A stretch of 64,000 nucleotides of DNA from Acetatifactor sp. GTDB lineage: Bacteria > Bacillota > Clostridia > Lachnospirales > Lachnospiraceae. Below are positions 1-9,066 of the stretch, one piece after another. Under the pieces are notes generated by a model. That model saw only the letters and a program-made list of their open reading frames with translations, made no database searches and had not been told where the DNA came from. The DNA is taken from NCBI GenBank assembly GCA_018385425.1, contig JAHBAA010000039.1:1-64000 (forward strand). The letters run 5' to 3'. Position 1 is the first letter of the stretch; the number at the start of each line of letters is the position of its first letter. A program made the translations under genes and the position numbers.

Positions 1-588
1 GGCAGAGCGGAAAGCTATGCCTATCACAATCCTGTGATTCCCTCTCTGTTTGACGGTCTGGGAATGGGACTCGGTTTTACGATAGCATTGACCTGTATCG
101 GCGCGCTGAGAGAACTGCTTGGGGCAGGCAAGCTCTTTGACTATGCCGTATTGCCCGAAAGCTTTGAACCGATTCGCATTTTCGGTCAGGCCCCCGGCGC
201 TTTCTTTGTGCTGGCTATGCTGGTGGCACTGCAGAACTTTGTGAAGGAAAAACGAAAGGCCGCAGGCAAACCCTATGAAAAGATCGGTTCCGGCTGCAGT
301 GAGGATTGCCTGAATTGCAGTGAGAAGGGCTGCGAGAAGCGCTTTTACGACACGAAGGCGTCCTCTGTATCCGATAAAGCAAAAGAGGCTGCAGCTTCCG
401 GCACTGCTGAAAAGACTGAGATAGTGTCAAAGGCGGAAGAGGATTCTTTTGAGAGAAACGATCAGTCCAAAGATCAGAAATCGATCTATGCGGAATTTGT
501 GGAGGAAGAACGAAAGAAAGCAATGGAAGAACAGAAGCAGGATCCTTCCGAATTTGAATATGTTAAACTGGAAGAGGAGGAAGAATGA
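1..588 (+). CDS. rnfE: Electron transport complex subunit RnfE/RsxE (5' truncated by window edge)
   Basis: Frame open from base 1 (GRAESYAYHNPVIPSLFDGLGMGLGFTIAL...GALRELLGAGKLF), typical RnfE; followed directly by rnfA and rnfB; has a long Cys-rich/acidic C-terminal tail. Confidence 0.9.
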   Translation, partial: GRAESYAYHNPVIPSLFDGLGMGLGFTIALTCIGALRELLGAGKLFDYAVLPESFEPIRIFGQAPGAFFVLAMLVALQNFVKEKRKAAGKPYEKIGSGCSEDCLNCSEKGCEKRFYDTKASSVSDKAKEAAASGTAEKTEIVSKAEEDSFERNDQSKDQKSIYAEFVEEERKKAMEEQKQDPSEFEYVKLEEEEE

Positions 589-1172
589 TGGATGAAGTAA
601 AAAGCTTGCTGGTTATTATGATCAGTTCCTCACTCGTGAGCAATGTGGTGCTAAGCCAGTTTTTGGGACTTTGTCCTTTTCTGGGTGTCTCCAAGAAGGT
701 GAAGACTGCGGCCGGAATGGGCGGAGCTGTCATCTTTGTCATCACCCTGGCCAGTGCGGTTGCGGGTGTGATCAATCGTTTCGTGCTGATCCGGTTCGAG
801 ATCCAGTATCTGGACACCATCGTATTTATCCTTGTGATTGCCGCATTGGTACAGTTTGTAGAGATGTTTCTGCGCAAGGTGATGCCTTCTCTCTATGAGG
901 CATTGGGTGTGTATCTTCCCTTGATCACAACAAACTGCGCAGTCTTGGGCGTTGCAATCAATAATGAGCAGGCCGAATACGGTATTGTCACCGGAATCGT
1001 CAATGGTTTTGCCACGGCAGTGGGCTTTACCATTGCGATCGTCATCCTGGCAGGAATCAGAGAGAAGATGCAGTACAATGATGTGCCGGCACCATTTCGC
1101 GGAATGCCCATCGTACTTCTGACAGCCGGACTGATGGCAATTGCCTTTGTGGGTTTCTCAGGACTGCTGTAG
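585..1172 (+). CDS. rnfA: Electron transport complex subunit RnfA/RsxA
   Basis: Hydrophobic protein with SSLVSNVVLSQFLGLCPFLGVSKK and NCAVLGVAI motifs; overlaps rnfE stop. Confidence 0.93.
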   Translation: MMDEVKSLLVIMISSSLVSNVVLSQFLGLCPFLGVSKKVKTAAGMGGAVIFVITLASAVAGVINRFVLIRFEIQYLDTIVFILVIAALVQFVEMFLRKVMPSLYEALGVYLPLITTNCAVLGVAINNEQAEYGIVTGIVNGFATAVGFTIAIVILAGIREKMQYNDVPAPFRGMPIVLLTAGLMAIAFVGFSGLL

Positions 1173-1182
1173 GAGGAGAGCG

Positions 1183-1980
1183 ATGAGTATGGTTGGAGTT
1201 TTGACTGCTGCGGCAGTGGTTGGAATCGTTGGTATTTTCGTAGGTCTTTTTCTCGGCGTGGCCCAGATCAAACTGCATGTTGAGACGGATGAGAGGGAGG
1301 AGGCTATTCTGGCAGCTCTGCCCGGCAATAACTGCGGCGGCTGCGGCTTTGCAGGCTGTGCAGGACTGGCCGGTGCGATCTCGAAGGGAGATGCGCCTGT
1401 CAATGCGTGCCCTGTGGGCGGAGAGCCGGTTGCGAAGAAAATTGCTTCCATCTGCGGCGTGGAAGCAGGAGAGAGCAGGCATATGGTTGCCTTTGTTGCC
1501 TGTCAGGGCGACTGCGAAAAAGCCCACGTGGACTAGGCGTATCCCGGCGCCGAGGACTGCAGGATGATGAGCTTTGTTCCGGGCGGCGGCCCCAAGTCCT
1601 GCAATAGCGGATGCCTTGGCTATGGAACCTGTGCGAAGATCTGTCCCTTTGGAGCGATCTCTGTGGTCAACGGTGTCGCAAAGGTTGATCCGGATCTGTG
1701 TAAGGCTTGCGGCAAGTGTCTTGAGGTCTGTCCGAAAAAGCTGATCTCACTGATCCCTTATGAGTCAAAGTACGGGGTTGCCTGCAGTTCTGTGGATAAA
1801 GGACCTGTCACGATGAAATTCTGCGGTGTAGGCTGTATCGGATGTGGACTTTGCGTGAAAAATTGTCCTGAGGGAGCTGTTGCAGTGAAGGATTTCAACG
1901 CCACAATCGATCAGGACAAGTGCAGCGGATGCGGTATCTGTGCGGAAAAGTGTCCGAAGAAGTCCATCGTAAAACTGTGA
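1183..1980 (+). pseudogene. rnfB: RnfB electron transport subunit, interrupted by an in-frame TAG at 1534-1536 (halves 1183-1536 and ~1564-1980)
   Basis: N-terminal TM helix plus NNCGGCGFAGC cluster motif, then ...CQGDCEKAHVD-TAG-AYPGAEDCRMMSFVPGGGPKSCNSGCLGYGTCAKICPFGAI... with two 4Fe-4S ferredoxin motifs; both halves are in the same frame. Confidence 0.85.
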
Positions 1981-1993
1981 ATTGGAGTATGGA

Positions 1994-3400
1994 ATGGAAG
2001 TTTTTTCCTTGCTATTGGCCAGATATTTCATTATTATCCGTCTGGTGGGGGCGCTGATCGGCGGTATTTTTGGCTGTCCTTCTGCGCAGCAGATCGATTT
2101 GAAAATCTTCGACAAGGGTGACTACGACTGTGCGTTCGTATCCATGTATACGACGGAAGGATTTTTGGAATCAGAGTATGAGACGTTCCGGGGATTTCAT
2201 ATCTATAAGAATCAGTTCGAGATAAAGGACGAGACTGTGTTTAGAAACTATCTGGATCACATTCTGAGCTCTGAAAAAGAGCTGAAATGCCTGTATTTGG
2301 GTGTATTGCCGGAGCGTCTGGGGGCTGATCTGATAGAGGACTATGCGGTCAGCTATCCGGAGATCGTATTTGAGGTGCTTCCCGCCTACTATGATATCTC
2401 TGATTGGCAAGGACTCAATCAAAAAAACAGAGAGAAGCGCATGAAGGCATATCGTGAGCTGTGCAGGAAGTCTCTATGTTACGACAATGTAAGAGTATAT
2501 AATTATTTTGGAACTGAGTGGCTCATCACGAATCCCATGAATTATCAGAAGGGTCTGCTTCTGGATCCGGGCGTGGCAAGTACCGTCATGCTGACCGCAG
2601 ATTATCTGCAGGACTATGTGATCACTCAGGATAATCTGGACACTACCTTTCAGGAGCTGCAGAGGCTGATCAACGAATGGGATCCGGATTCCTTTCCGGA
2701 CCTGTCTGATTGGAACCTTGTTTTTCTGGGAGACAGTATCTTCGGAAATTACAGGGATGGAACTTCCGTCCCTCACGTTATCGAAGGATTGACCGGGGCA
2801 GATACCTACAATCTGGGAATCGGTGCAACGGTTGCCGTTCCGGTCGATTTCTGCGAGTTTCACCTGGGAAAGATGATCGATCTTCTGGAAAAAAGGGAGT
2901 ATTGCAGAGTGGAGGAAGGTATATCCTATCCCCTGAGAAAGACATTGGACGCGGTCAATCGGGACCTGCAGCGCTTTTATGAGGAAAAGAAGGATGGTCC
3001 CACAGTCTTTTTCCTTCACTACGGTTTCAACGAGTATATGACCAATGTGCCGGTGGACGGACCGGTTGGATTTTACAGTGCCCTGAAAGATCAGATCGCC
3101 CGTCTGAAGAAGCTGTTCCCGGATGCAGAGGTGATTGTTCTGGTTCCAAACCGTATGACTGTCTTTGAAGAAGGAACGCGGATCACAGGGGAGAATCCCT
3201 GTACCTTTGCCGATTATGCTGCGGCGATTGTTAAGCTTGACGAGATAAACGGAGTATCCGTGATCAATAATTATGATGTTTTCCTGAATGATCGGGGAGA
3301 GATCATGACAGACTGTCTGGATGACGGCCTGCATCCCGGCGTGAAGGGGAGATACCTGTTGGGGAGGAACATCGCACGACATCTTTCAGAATTGCAATAG
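1994..3400 (+). CDS. SGNH/GDSL-type hydrolase-like protein
   Basis: VFLGDSIFGN (GDS block), GFNEY and DDGLHPG motifs typical of SGNH hydrolases; exact start uncertain (1982, 1991 or 1994 region). Confidence 0.65.
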   Translation: MEVFSLLLARYFIIIRLVGALIGGIFGCPSAQQIDLKIFDKGDYDCAFVSMYTTEGFLESEYETFRGFHIYKNQFEIKDETVFRNYLDHILSSEKELKCLYLGVLPERLGADLIEDYAVSYPEIVFEVLPAYYDISDWQGLNQKNREKRMKAYRELCRKSLCYDNVRVYNYFGTEWLITNPMNYQKGLLLDPGVASTVMLTADYLQDYVITQDNLDTTFQELQRLINEWDPDSFPDLSDWNLVFLGDSIFGNYRDGTSVPHVIEGLTGADTYNLGIGATVAVPVDFCEFHLGKMIDLLEKREYCRVEEGISYPLRKTLDAVNRDLQRFYEEKKDGPTVFFLHYGFNEYMTNVPVDGPVGFYSALKDQIARLKKLFPDAEVIVLVPNRMTVFEEGTRITGENPCTFADYAAAIVKLDEINGVSVINNYDVFLNDRGEIMTDCLDDGLHPGVKGRYLLGRNIARHLSELQ

Positions 3401-3414
3401 ATACCGAAACTATG

Positions 3415-3443
3415 AAAACCGATGGTGATGCCATCGGTTTTTT
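3415..3443 (+). terminator. Rho-independent terminator after the SGNH gene
   Basis: aaaaccgatggtgatgccatcggtttttt hairpin plus T-run. Confidence 0.8.
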
Positions 3444-3500
3444 GCATGAACGGACAGCATGTTTCATATATTGAACAAACTCTCCAAGGAGTGTGGAATT

Positions 3501-4184
3501 ATGAAACAATGTTTTTATTCTCTTGGAATCGGAATGGCGGGTTTACTCTGTTATGGTCTGTTGTTTCTGCTGAGCGGCAATCTGACTGAGGCGAAACAAG
3601 AGACTGTCAGAGTCTTATCCATGGATGTGCTGTATTGCGGAATCAGGGACACCTGTCTGCTGACTATGGATGACGTCAAAAAGTGTGTCGACAACCGGAC
3701 AGAAGGGACAGGTTTTCATGCTTCTACCGAAAGGGCGAAGGTGTTTGAGGACATCGATCTGCCCGTAATAAATCTTCCGCAGGAACGTTATCTGTGGGAC
3801 GTGGAGGAGAAGGAACTGGATATTCTTCGACGGATCGTGGAGGCAGAGGCAGGCGGGGAGGATCTGGAGGGGAAAATGCTGGTGGCCAATGTTGTGCTGA
3901 ATCGGGTAAAAGAAGAGGACTTTCCCGACACCATTGCAGAGGTAGTCTATCAAAATCGAAACGGAACCTATCAGTTTTCGCCTGCAGGAAGCGGAAGGAT
4001 CGACCGGGTAAAGGTGAGCGAGGAGACCGTAGAGGCGGTAGAAAATGTTTTGCGGGGAGAAGACAGTTCAGAAGGCGCCTTATATTTTGTGGCAAGAAAA
4101 CATGCAAAAAAATCCAGTATAAAATGGTTCGAAGAGGAACTGGAATTTTTGTTTTGCCATGGTGGACATGAGTTCTACAAATAA
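3501..4184 (+). CDS. Cell wall hydrolase (SleB/Hydrolase_2-like), N-terminal signal/TM
   Basis: IVEAEAGGEDLEGKMLVANVVLNRV...TIAEVVYQNRNGTYQFSPAGSGRID motif of SleB/CwlJ-type hydrolases. Confidence 0.8.
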   Translation: MKQCFYSLGIGMAGLLCYGLLFLLSGNLTEAKQETVRVLSMDVLYCGIRDTCLLTMDDVKKCVDNRTEGTGFHASTERAKVFEDIDLPVINLPQERYLWDVEEKELDILRRIVEAEAGGEDLEGKMLVANVVLNRVKEEDFPDTIAEVVYQNRNGTYQFSPAGSGRIDRVKVSEETVEAVENVLRGEDSSEGALYFVARKHAKKSSIKWFEEELEFLFCHGGHEFYK

Positions 4185-4293
4185 TTCAGACTTTATGATT
4201 CTTTCAAAAATGTTGCGGAATTTATATTGCAAGAAAGGGGATTTTGTGGGATAATAGATAGACGATTATTCTTTTGCAAGTTAAGGTGGTACG

Positions 4294-5520
4294 ATGAACG
4301 ATAATGAATCATGGAAAGGAATAGGCGAAGAAATCCGCAAATCTGTTCTGGAAGCACTGGACTCAGGCAATTTCGAGAATCTTGGGAATGCAGTGTTCGA
4401 TACGGTAGCTGATACGATGAGAACCGTTTCGGAACAGGTCGGTAAGACTGTGTCCGTGAATCAGACGCGGGTGATGTCTGAGGTGACAAAGGCTCGTCAG
4501 GAAGCCAGACGTCAGGCCGAAGCGATGAAAAAGAAGAAGCCTTCCGTCGCCGCACGGGTGCTGGCACCATTTCGATCCATTGGCTCTGTATCCAATGTTC
4601 TGCTGAAGGTGTTCGGCGGGATCGCAACCGGACTGACGGGTGCTTTTGCCCTGATCATGATGCTGGCCAGCATCGTGGATGCCACACTCTTTCCGCTGCT
4701 TCTGTTCAGCCTGGGTCTGTTGGCAGGCTCTATCGGGATGATTCTCGTTGGGGTGATGCAGAAGAAGAGATTGGATAAGGCAGAGTATTATCTGAAGCTT
4801 GCCGGCAACAACCACTATATTAATGTCAGTGATATCGCACAGTTTACCAACGAATCTAAGAAAAAGGTTCTGGCCGAGTTGAGGCAGTTTATCCGTCAGG
4901 GCTTTTATCCGGAAGGTCATCTGGATTCAAAGGGGACATGCCTGATGCTGGACAACAAAATCTATTCCGAATATCTGGAGATCGAAAAACAGCGACGTAT
5001 TCAGGCCAAGGAAGCGCGTGAAGCCAAGAGATCCGAGCAAGAGAGTATACCGGAGCAGTCTGCTGTGGTGAAAACGGAATTGGAGCAGTTAATTGCAGAA
5101 GGACAGGTGTATATCGATCAGCTCCGAATCATGAATGACCACATTCAGGGCGAAGAAATATCTGCCAAGCTATTTCGGCTTGAGAGCCTGTTGAAACAGA
5201 TCTATGCCAGGTTGGAGGAACATCCGGAGCAGCTGCCGCAGTTAAAGAAGTTTTTGGAATATTATCTTCCCACCACATTGAAGCTGGTTGCGGCATATGA
5301 AGAGTTTGATGCAATGAGTGAACAGGGTCCCAATATCGTCGAGGCAAAGGCTGAGATCGAGAAGACCATGGACACCATCAATGATGCCTTTGCCGAATTG
5401 CTGAACCGTCTGTATCGTGACACTGCATTTGACGTGACCACAGACGCACAGGTTCTCCAGACGATGTTGGCCCAGGAGGGTCTCACGGGCGGAAATGATT
5501 TTCAGAAGGCAACTCAATAA
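4294..5520 (+). CDS. XpaC-like 5-bromo-4-chloroindolyl phosphate hydrolysis family protein
   Basis: Two TM helices followed by YYLKLAGNNHYINVSDIA region and coiled-coil; immediately upstream of telA as is usual for this pair. Confidence 0.75.
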   Translation: MNDNESWKGIGEEIRKSVLEALDSGNFENLGNAVFDTVADTMRTVSEQVGKTVSVNQTRVMSEVTKARQEARRQAEAMKKKKPSVAARVLAPFRSIGSVSNVLLKVFGGIATGLTGAFALIMMLASIVDATLFPLLLFSLGLLAGSIGMILVGVMQKKRLDKAEYYLKLAGNNHYINVSDIAQFTNESKKKVLAELRQFIRQGFYPEGHLDSKGTCLMLDNKIYSEYLEIEKQRRIQAKEAREAKRSEQESIPEQSAVVKTELEQLIAEGQVYIDQLRIMNDHIQGEEISAKLFRLESLLKQIYARLEEHPEQLPQLKKFLEYYLPTTLKLVAAYEEFDAMSEQGPNIVEAKAEIEKTMDTINDAFAELLNRLYRDTAFDVTTDAQVLQTMLAQEGLTGGNDFQKATQ

Positions 5521-5568
5521 GTATCGTATTGATTTCGAATAATAGATGAATCCAAAGGAGGAACTACA

Positions 5569-6726
5569 ATGACAGACATTGATGAATTGTTGAAAGAGAC
5601 CCCCACTCTTACCTTTGACGCAGGACTCGGCACAAAGGCAGAGGAACCCGCACCGCAGGCTGCTGCTGAGGAAGCTCCCAAGATGGAGGAGGTCGAGCTG
5701 ACAGAGGAAGAGAAGAAGATGGTAGCTGACTTTGCTTCTCAGATCGATATTACCAATACCCAGATGGTACTTCAGTACGGAGCAAGCTGTCAGAAGAAGA
5801 TTGCAGATTTCTCCGAATCAGCTTTGGGAAGTGTTCGCACCAAGGATCTCGGAGAGGTTGGAGATATGCTGACCTCCGTGCTCGGTGAGCTGCGGGCGAT
5901 CGGTGATGAGGAGGAGAGCAAAGGACTCTTCGGATTCTTCAAGAAGAGCGGGGACAAGCTCTCTGCCATGAAGGCAAAATATGACAAGGCTGAGGCAAAT
6001 GTCGACAGAATCGCCGAGGAACTGGAGAAGCATCAGATCACGCTGCTGAAGGATGCTGCCATGCTGGATAAGATGTATCAGCTGAATCTGATCTACTTTA
6101 AGGAACTGTCCATGTATATTCTTGCAGGCAAGCAGAAGCTGAAGGAGGCTCTGGAAGTGGAGCTCCCCAGACTGCGCGAGAAGGCAGAGCGCTCCGGACT
6201 TCCGGAGGACACTCAGGCAGTCAGAGATTTCGCTGAGATGTGCAATCGTTTTGAGAAGAAGATCTATGATCTGGAGCTGACCAGAACAGTGGCATTGCAG
6301 ATGGCGCCTCAGATCCGTCTGATCCAGAACAATGATACCGTGATGAGTGACAAGATCCAGTCTACTCTTGTGAATACCATTCCCCTTTGGAAGAGTCAGA
6401 TGGTCATCGCCATCGGTCTGTCTCATGCCACCGATGCTGCCAAGGCACAGCATCAGGTCAGCGATATGACCAATGAGCTTCTGAAGAAGAATGCGGAGGC
6501 ACTGAAGGTCGCAACCATTGAGACTGCAAGAGAAAGTGAGCGCGGTATTGTGGATATTGAGACTTTGCAGACGACCAACCAGACGCTGATCTCCACCCTG
6601 GACGAGGTATTGAAGATCCAGCAGGAGGGTCGCGCGAAGAGAGCAAGCGCCGAGGTAGAGCTTGCAAAGCTGGAGAGCGATATGCGTAAGAAACTGCTGG
6701 AGCTTTCCAGCAGAGATGCACAGTAA
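5569..6726 (+). CDS. telA: Toxic anion resistance protein (TelA family)
   Basis: YGASCQKKIADFSESALGSVRTKDLGEVGDML... and ATDAAKAQHQVSDMTNELLKKNAEALK TelA signature. Confidence 0.9.
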   Translation: MTDIDELLKETPTLTFDAGLGTKAEEPAPQAAAEEAPKMEEVELTEEEKKMVADFASQIDITNTQMVLQYGASCQKKIADFSESALGSVRTKDLGEVGDMLTSVLGELRAIGDEEESKGLFGFFKKSGDKLSAMKAKYDKAEANVDRIAEELEKHQITLLKDAAMLDKMYQLNLIYFKELSMYILAGKQKLKEALEVELPRLREKAERSGLPEDTQAVRDFAEMCNRFEKKIYDLELTRTVALQMAPQIRLIQNNDTVMSDKIQSTLVNTIPLWKSQMVIAIGLSHATDAAKAQHQVSDMTNELLKKNAEALKVATIETARESERGIVDIETLQTTNQTLISTLDEVLKIQQEGRAKRASAEVELAKLESDMRKKLLELSSRDAQ

Positions 6727-6750
6727 ATTTTGAGAAAGGTATTTGATACT

Positions 6751-8241
6751 ATGGCTGAAGTTTTGTACAACAGCACCAGAAGTACAGGTGCTCCCGTGAA
6801 GGCCTCTGAGGCTATTTTGAAAGGATTGTCTGATGACGGCGGATTGTTCGTGCCGGATCATATTCCTGCACTGGACAAGAGCCTGAAGGAATTGTCCGAG
6901 ATGGATTACAAACAGGTTGCCTATGAGGTGATGAAGCTGTATCTGTCTGATTTTACCGAGGAGGAGCTGAAGACCTGTATCGAGAGAGCCTATGATTCCA
7001 AGTTCGATACGGAAGTGATCGCACCTCTTGTGGAGGCGGAAGGAGCATATTATCTGGAATTGTTCCACGGCTCTACGATTGCTTTTAAGGATATGGCATT
7101 GTCTATCCTGCCTCATCTGATGATCACCTCTGCCAGAAAGAATCAGATCAAGAATGAGATCGTTATTCTGACTGCTACTTCCGGTGACACCGGCAAGGCG
7201 GCATTGGCAGGATTTGCGGGGGTAGAGGGTACCAGAATCATCGTTTTCTACCCGAAGAACGGTGTAAGCCCCATTCAGGAGAAGCAGATGGTGACCCAGA
7301 AGGGTGCCAATACCTTCGTGGTAGGTATCCATGGCAACTTTGATGATGCTCAGACCGGAGTGAAGAAGATCTTCTCCGACAAGGAACTGGCTAAGGAGAT
7401 GGATGAGAAGGGATTCCAGTTCTCCTCTGCAAACTCCATCAACATCGGTCGTCTGGTTCCGCAGATCTGCTATTATGTGTATGCTTATGCGACCCTTCTG
7501 AGAGAAGGCAAGATCGCAGAGGGAGAGAAGATCAATGTAGTAGTTCCCACCGGAAATTTCGGAAATATTCTGGCAGCCTTCTATGCGAAGAATATGGGTC
7601 TCCCAATCAATAAGCTGATCTGTGCTTCCAATGACAACAAGGTGTTGTATGATTTCTTCACCACCGGTACCTATGATAAAAATCGTGAATTTGTTTTGAC
7701 CACATCACCGTCCATGGATATTCTGATCTCCAGCAATCTGGAGCGTCTGATCTATCGTATTGCAGGGAATGATGCAGCAAAGAACAAAGAGCTGATGAGT
7801 GCTTTGTCCGGCAAGGGTGTCTATGAGATCACCGATGAGATGAGGGCACAGCTTGTTGACTTCTACGGCGGCTATGCTTCAGAGAATGAGACCGCTGCTG
7901 AGATCCGCAGAGTGTATGAGGATTGCGGCTATGTACTGGATACTCACACCGCAGTTGCTTCCGCAGTATACGGCAAATATCTTGCAGATACCAAGGATAC
8001 CTGCAAGACCGTGATTGCCTCCACAGCCAGTCCCTTCAAGTTCACCAGAAGCGTTATGAATGCCATCGACGTAAAGTATGATGCTTATTCAGACTTTGAA
8101 CTGGTGGATGAGTTGTCCAAGATCGCCAATGTGGCTGTTCCTCAGGCCATCGAGGAGATTCGTACTGCACCTGTAGTACACGATAACCAGTGTGATGTTG
8201 ACAAGATGAAGGATACCGTGAAGGGCTTTCTTGGAATCTGA
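6751..8241 (+). CDS. thrC: Threonine synthase
   Basis: FHGSTIAFKDMALSILPHLM and LTATSGDTGKAALAGF PLP-binding motifs. Confidence 0.93.
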   Translation: MAEVLYNSTRSTGAPVKASEAILKGLSDDGGLFVPDHIPALDKSLKELSEMDYKQVAYEVMKLYLSDFTEEELKTCIERAYDSKFDTEVIAPLVEAEGAYYLELFHGSTIAFKDMALSILPHLMITSARKNQIKNEIVILTATSGDTGKAALAGFAGVEGTRIIVFYPKNGVSPIQEKQMVTQKGANTFVVGIHGNFDDAQTGVKKIFSDKELAKEMDEKGFQFSSANSINIGRLVPQICYYVYAYATLLREGKIAEGEKINVVVPTGNFGNILAAFYAKNMGLPINKLICASNDNKVLYDFFTTGTYDKNREFVLTTSPSMDILISSNLERLIYRIAGNDAAKNKELMSALSGKGVYEITDEMRAQLVDFYGGYASENETAAEIRRVYEDCGYVLDTHTAVASAVYGKYLADTKDTCKTVIASTASPFKFTRSVMNAIDVKYDAYSDFELVDELSKIANVAVPQAIEEIRTAPVVHDNQCDVDKMKDTVKGFLGI

Positions 8242-8256
8242 GATAGAGGGTGAGAC

Positions 8257-8925
8257 ATGATGACAACACAGGAAATGCTGAGGCACGTAGATCATACCCA
8301 ATTGAAGGCATATGCCACCTGGGAGGATATTCAAAGACTCTGTGACGAAGCGATTCAGTTTCAAACAGCCAGTGTCTGCGTTCCTCCTTCCTATATCAGG
8401 CGAATTGCAGATACCTACGGCGACAGGATCAATATCTGTACCGTAGTAGGTTTTCCGCTTGGCTACAGTGTGACCGAGGCGAAGGTGGCAGAGGTGAAAC
8501 AGGCTCTTGCGGATGGGTGCAATGAGATCGATATGGTGGTCAATATCAGTGACGTGAAGAACGGATTGTACGATAAGGTGGAAGAGGAGATCAAAACTCT
8601 GAAGAAAGCCTGCGGGAGTCATATCCTGAAGGTGATCATCGAGACCTGTTATCTCACCGAGGAAGAAAAGATTGCGATGTGTCATGCAGTCACCAATGCG
8701 GGGGCAGACTATATCAAGACTTCTACCGGATTTGGAACCGACGGCGCAACACCCGAGGACGTGAAGCTATTTGCAAAGCACATTGGCCCCAATGTGAAGA
8801 TCAAAGCGGCAGGCGGGGTGTCCAGTCTGGAGGATCTGGAACTGTTTTTGGAGCTTGGCTGTGACCGTATCGGAACGTCCAGAGCAGTCGGACTTTGCAA
8901 GGGTATTGCCGGAAACGGTTATTGA
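8257..8925 (+). CDS. deoC: Deoxyribose-phosphate aldolase
   Basis: VGFPLGYS...EIDMVVNI...KVIIETCYLT...DYIKTSTGF...VKAAGGV-type class I aldolase motifs. Confidence 0.93.
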   Translation: MMTTQEMLRHVDHTQLKAYATWEDIQRLCDEAIQFQTASVCVPPSYIRRIADTYGDRINICTVVGFPLGYSVTEAKVAEVKQALADGCNEIDMVVNISDVKNGLYDKVEEEIKTLKKACGSHILKVIIETCYLTEEEKIAMCHAVTNAGADYIKTSTGFGTDGATPEDVKLFAKHIGPNVKIKAAGGVSSLEDLELFLELGCDRIGTSRAVGLCKGIAGNGY

Positions 8926-8943
8926 TTCTTGACAAATGAGTAT

Positions 8944-8985
8944 AAAACGGAGCAGAGAAACTTTCCCTTCTGCTCCGTTTTTTTT
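8944..8985 (+). terminator. Rho-independent terminator after deoC
   Basis: aaaacggagcagagaaactttcccttctgctccgttttttttac hairpin. Confidence 0.8.
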
Positions 8986-9002
8986 ACACCTGGGGATATT
9001 GC

Positions 9003-9046
9003 AAAAATAAAACCGATACAGCAAACTCTGTATCGGTCTTATTTTT
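9003..9046 (-). terminator. Rho-independent terminator of the minus-strand dynamin-like gene
   Basis: accgatacagcaaactctgtatcggt inverted repeat with A/T tracts on both sides. Confidence 0.7.
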
Positions 9047-9066
9047 GTGATTATGGTGTTAAGTAC

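Noticed and set aside
1534-1536. TAG in rnfB as evidence for genome-wide TAG reassignment
   Set aside because: TAG is used as an ordinary terminal stop elsewhere in the window (e.g. rnfA at 1170-1172, hisF, ung, polA) with proteins ending at expected lengths. A local mutation or gene-specific effect is more likely.
2474-3382. 302-aa minus-strand ORF
   Set aside because: Shadow ORF antisense to the SGNH hydrolase gene.
5818-7332. 504-aa minus-strand ORF
   Set aside because: It lies fully antisense to telA and thrC, which are unmistakable. Composition is His/Leu/Gln/Ser-rich as expected from the reverse frame of biased codons.
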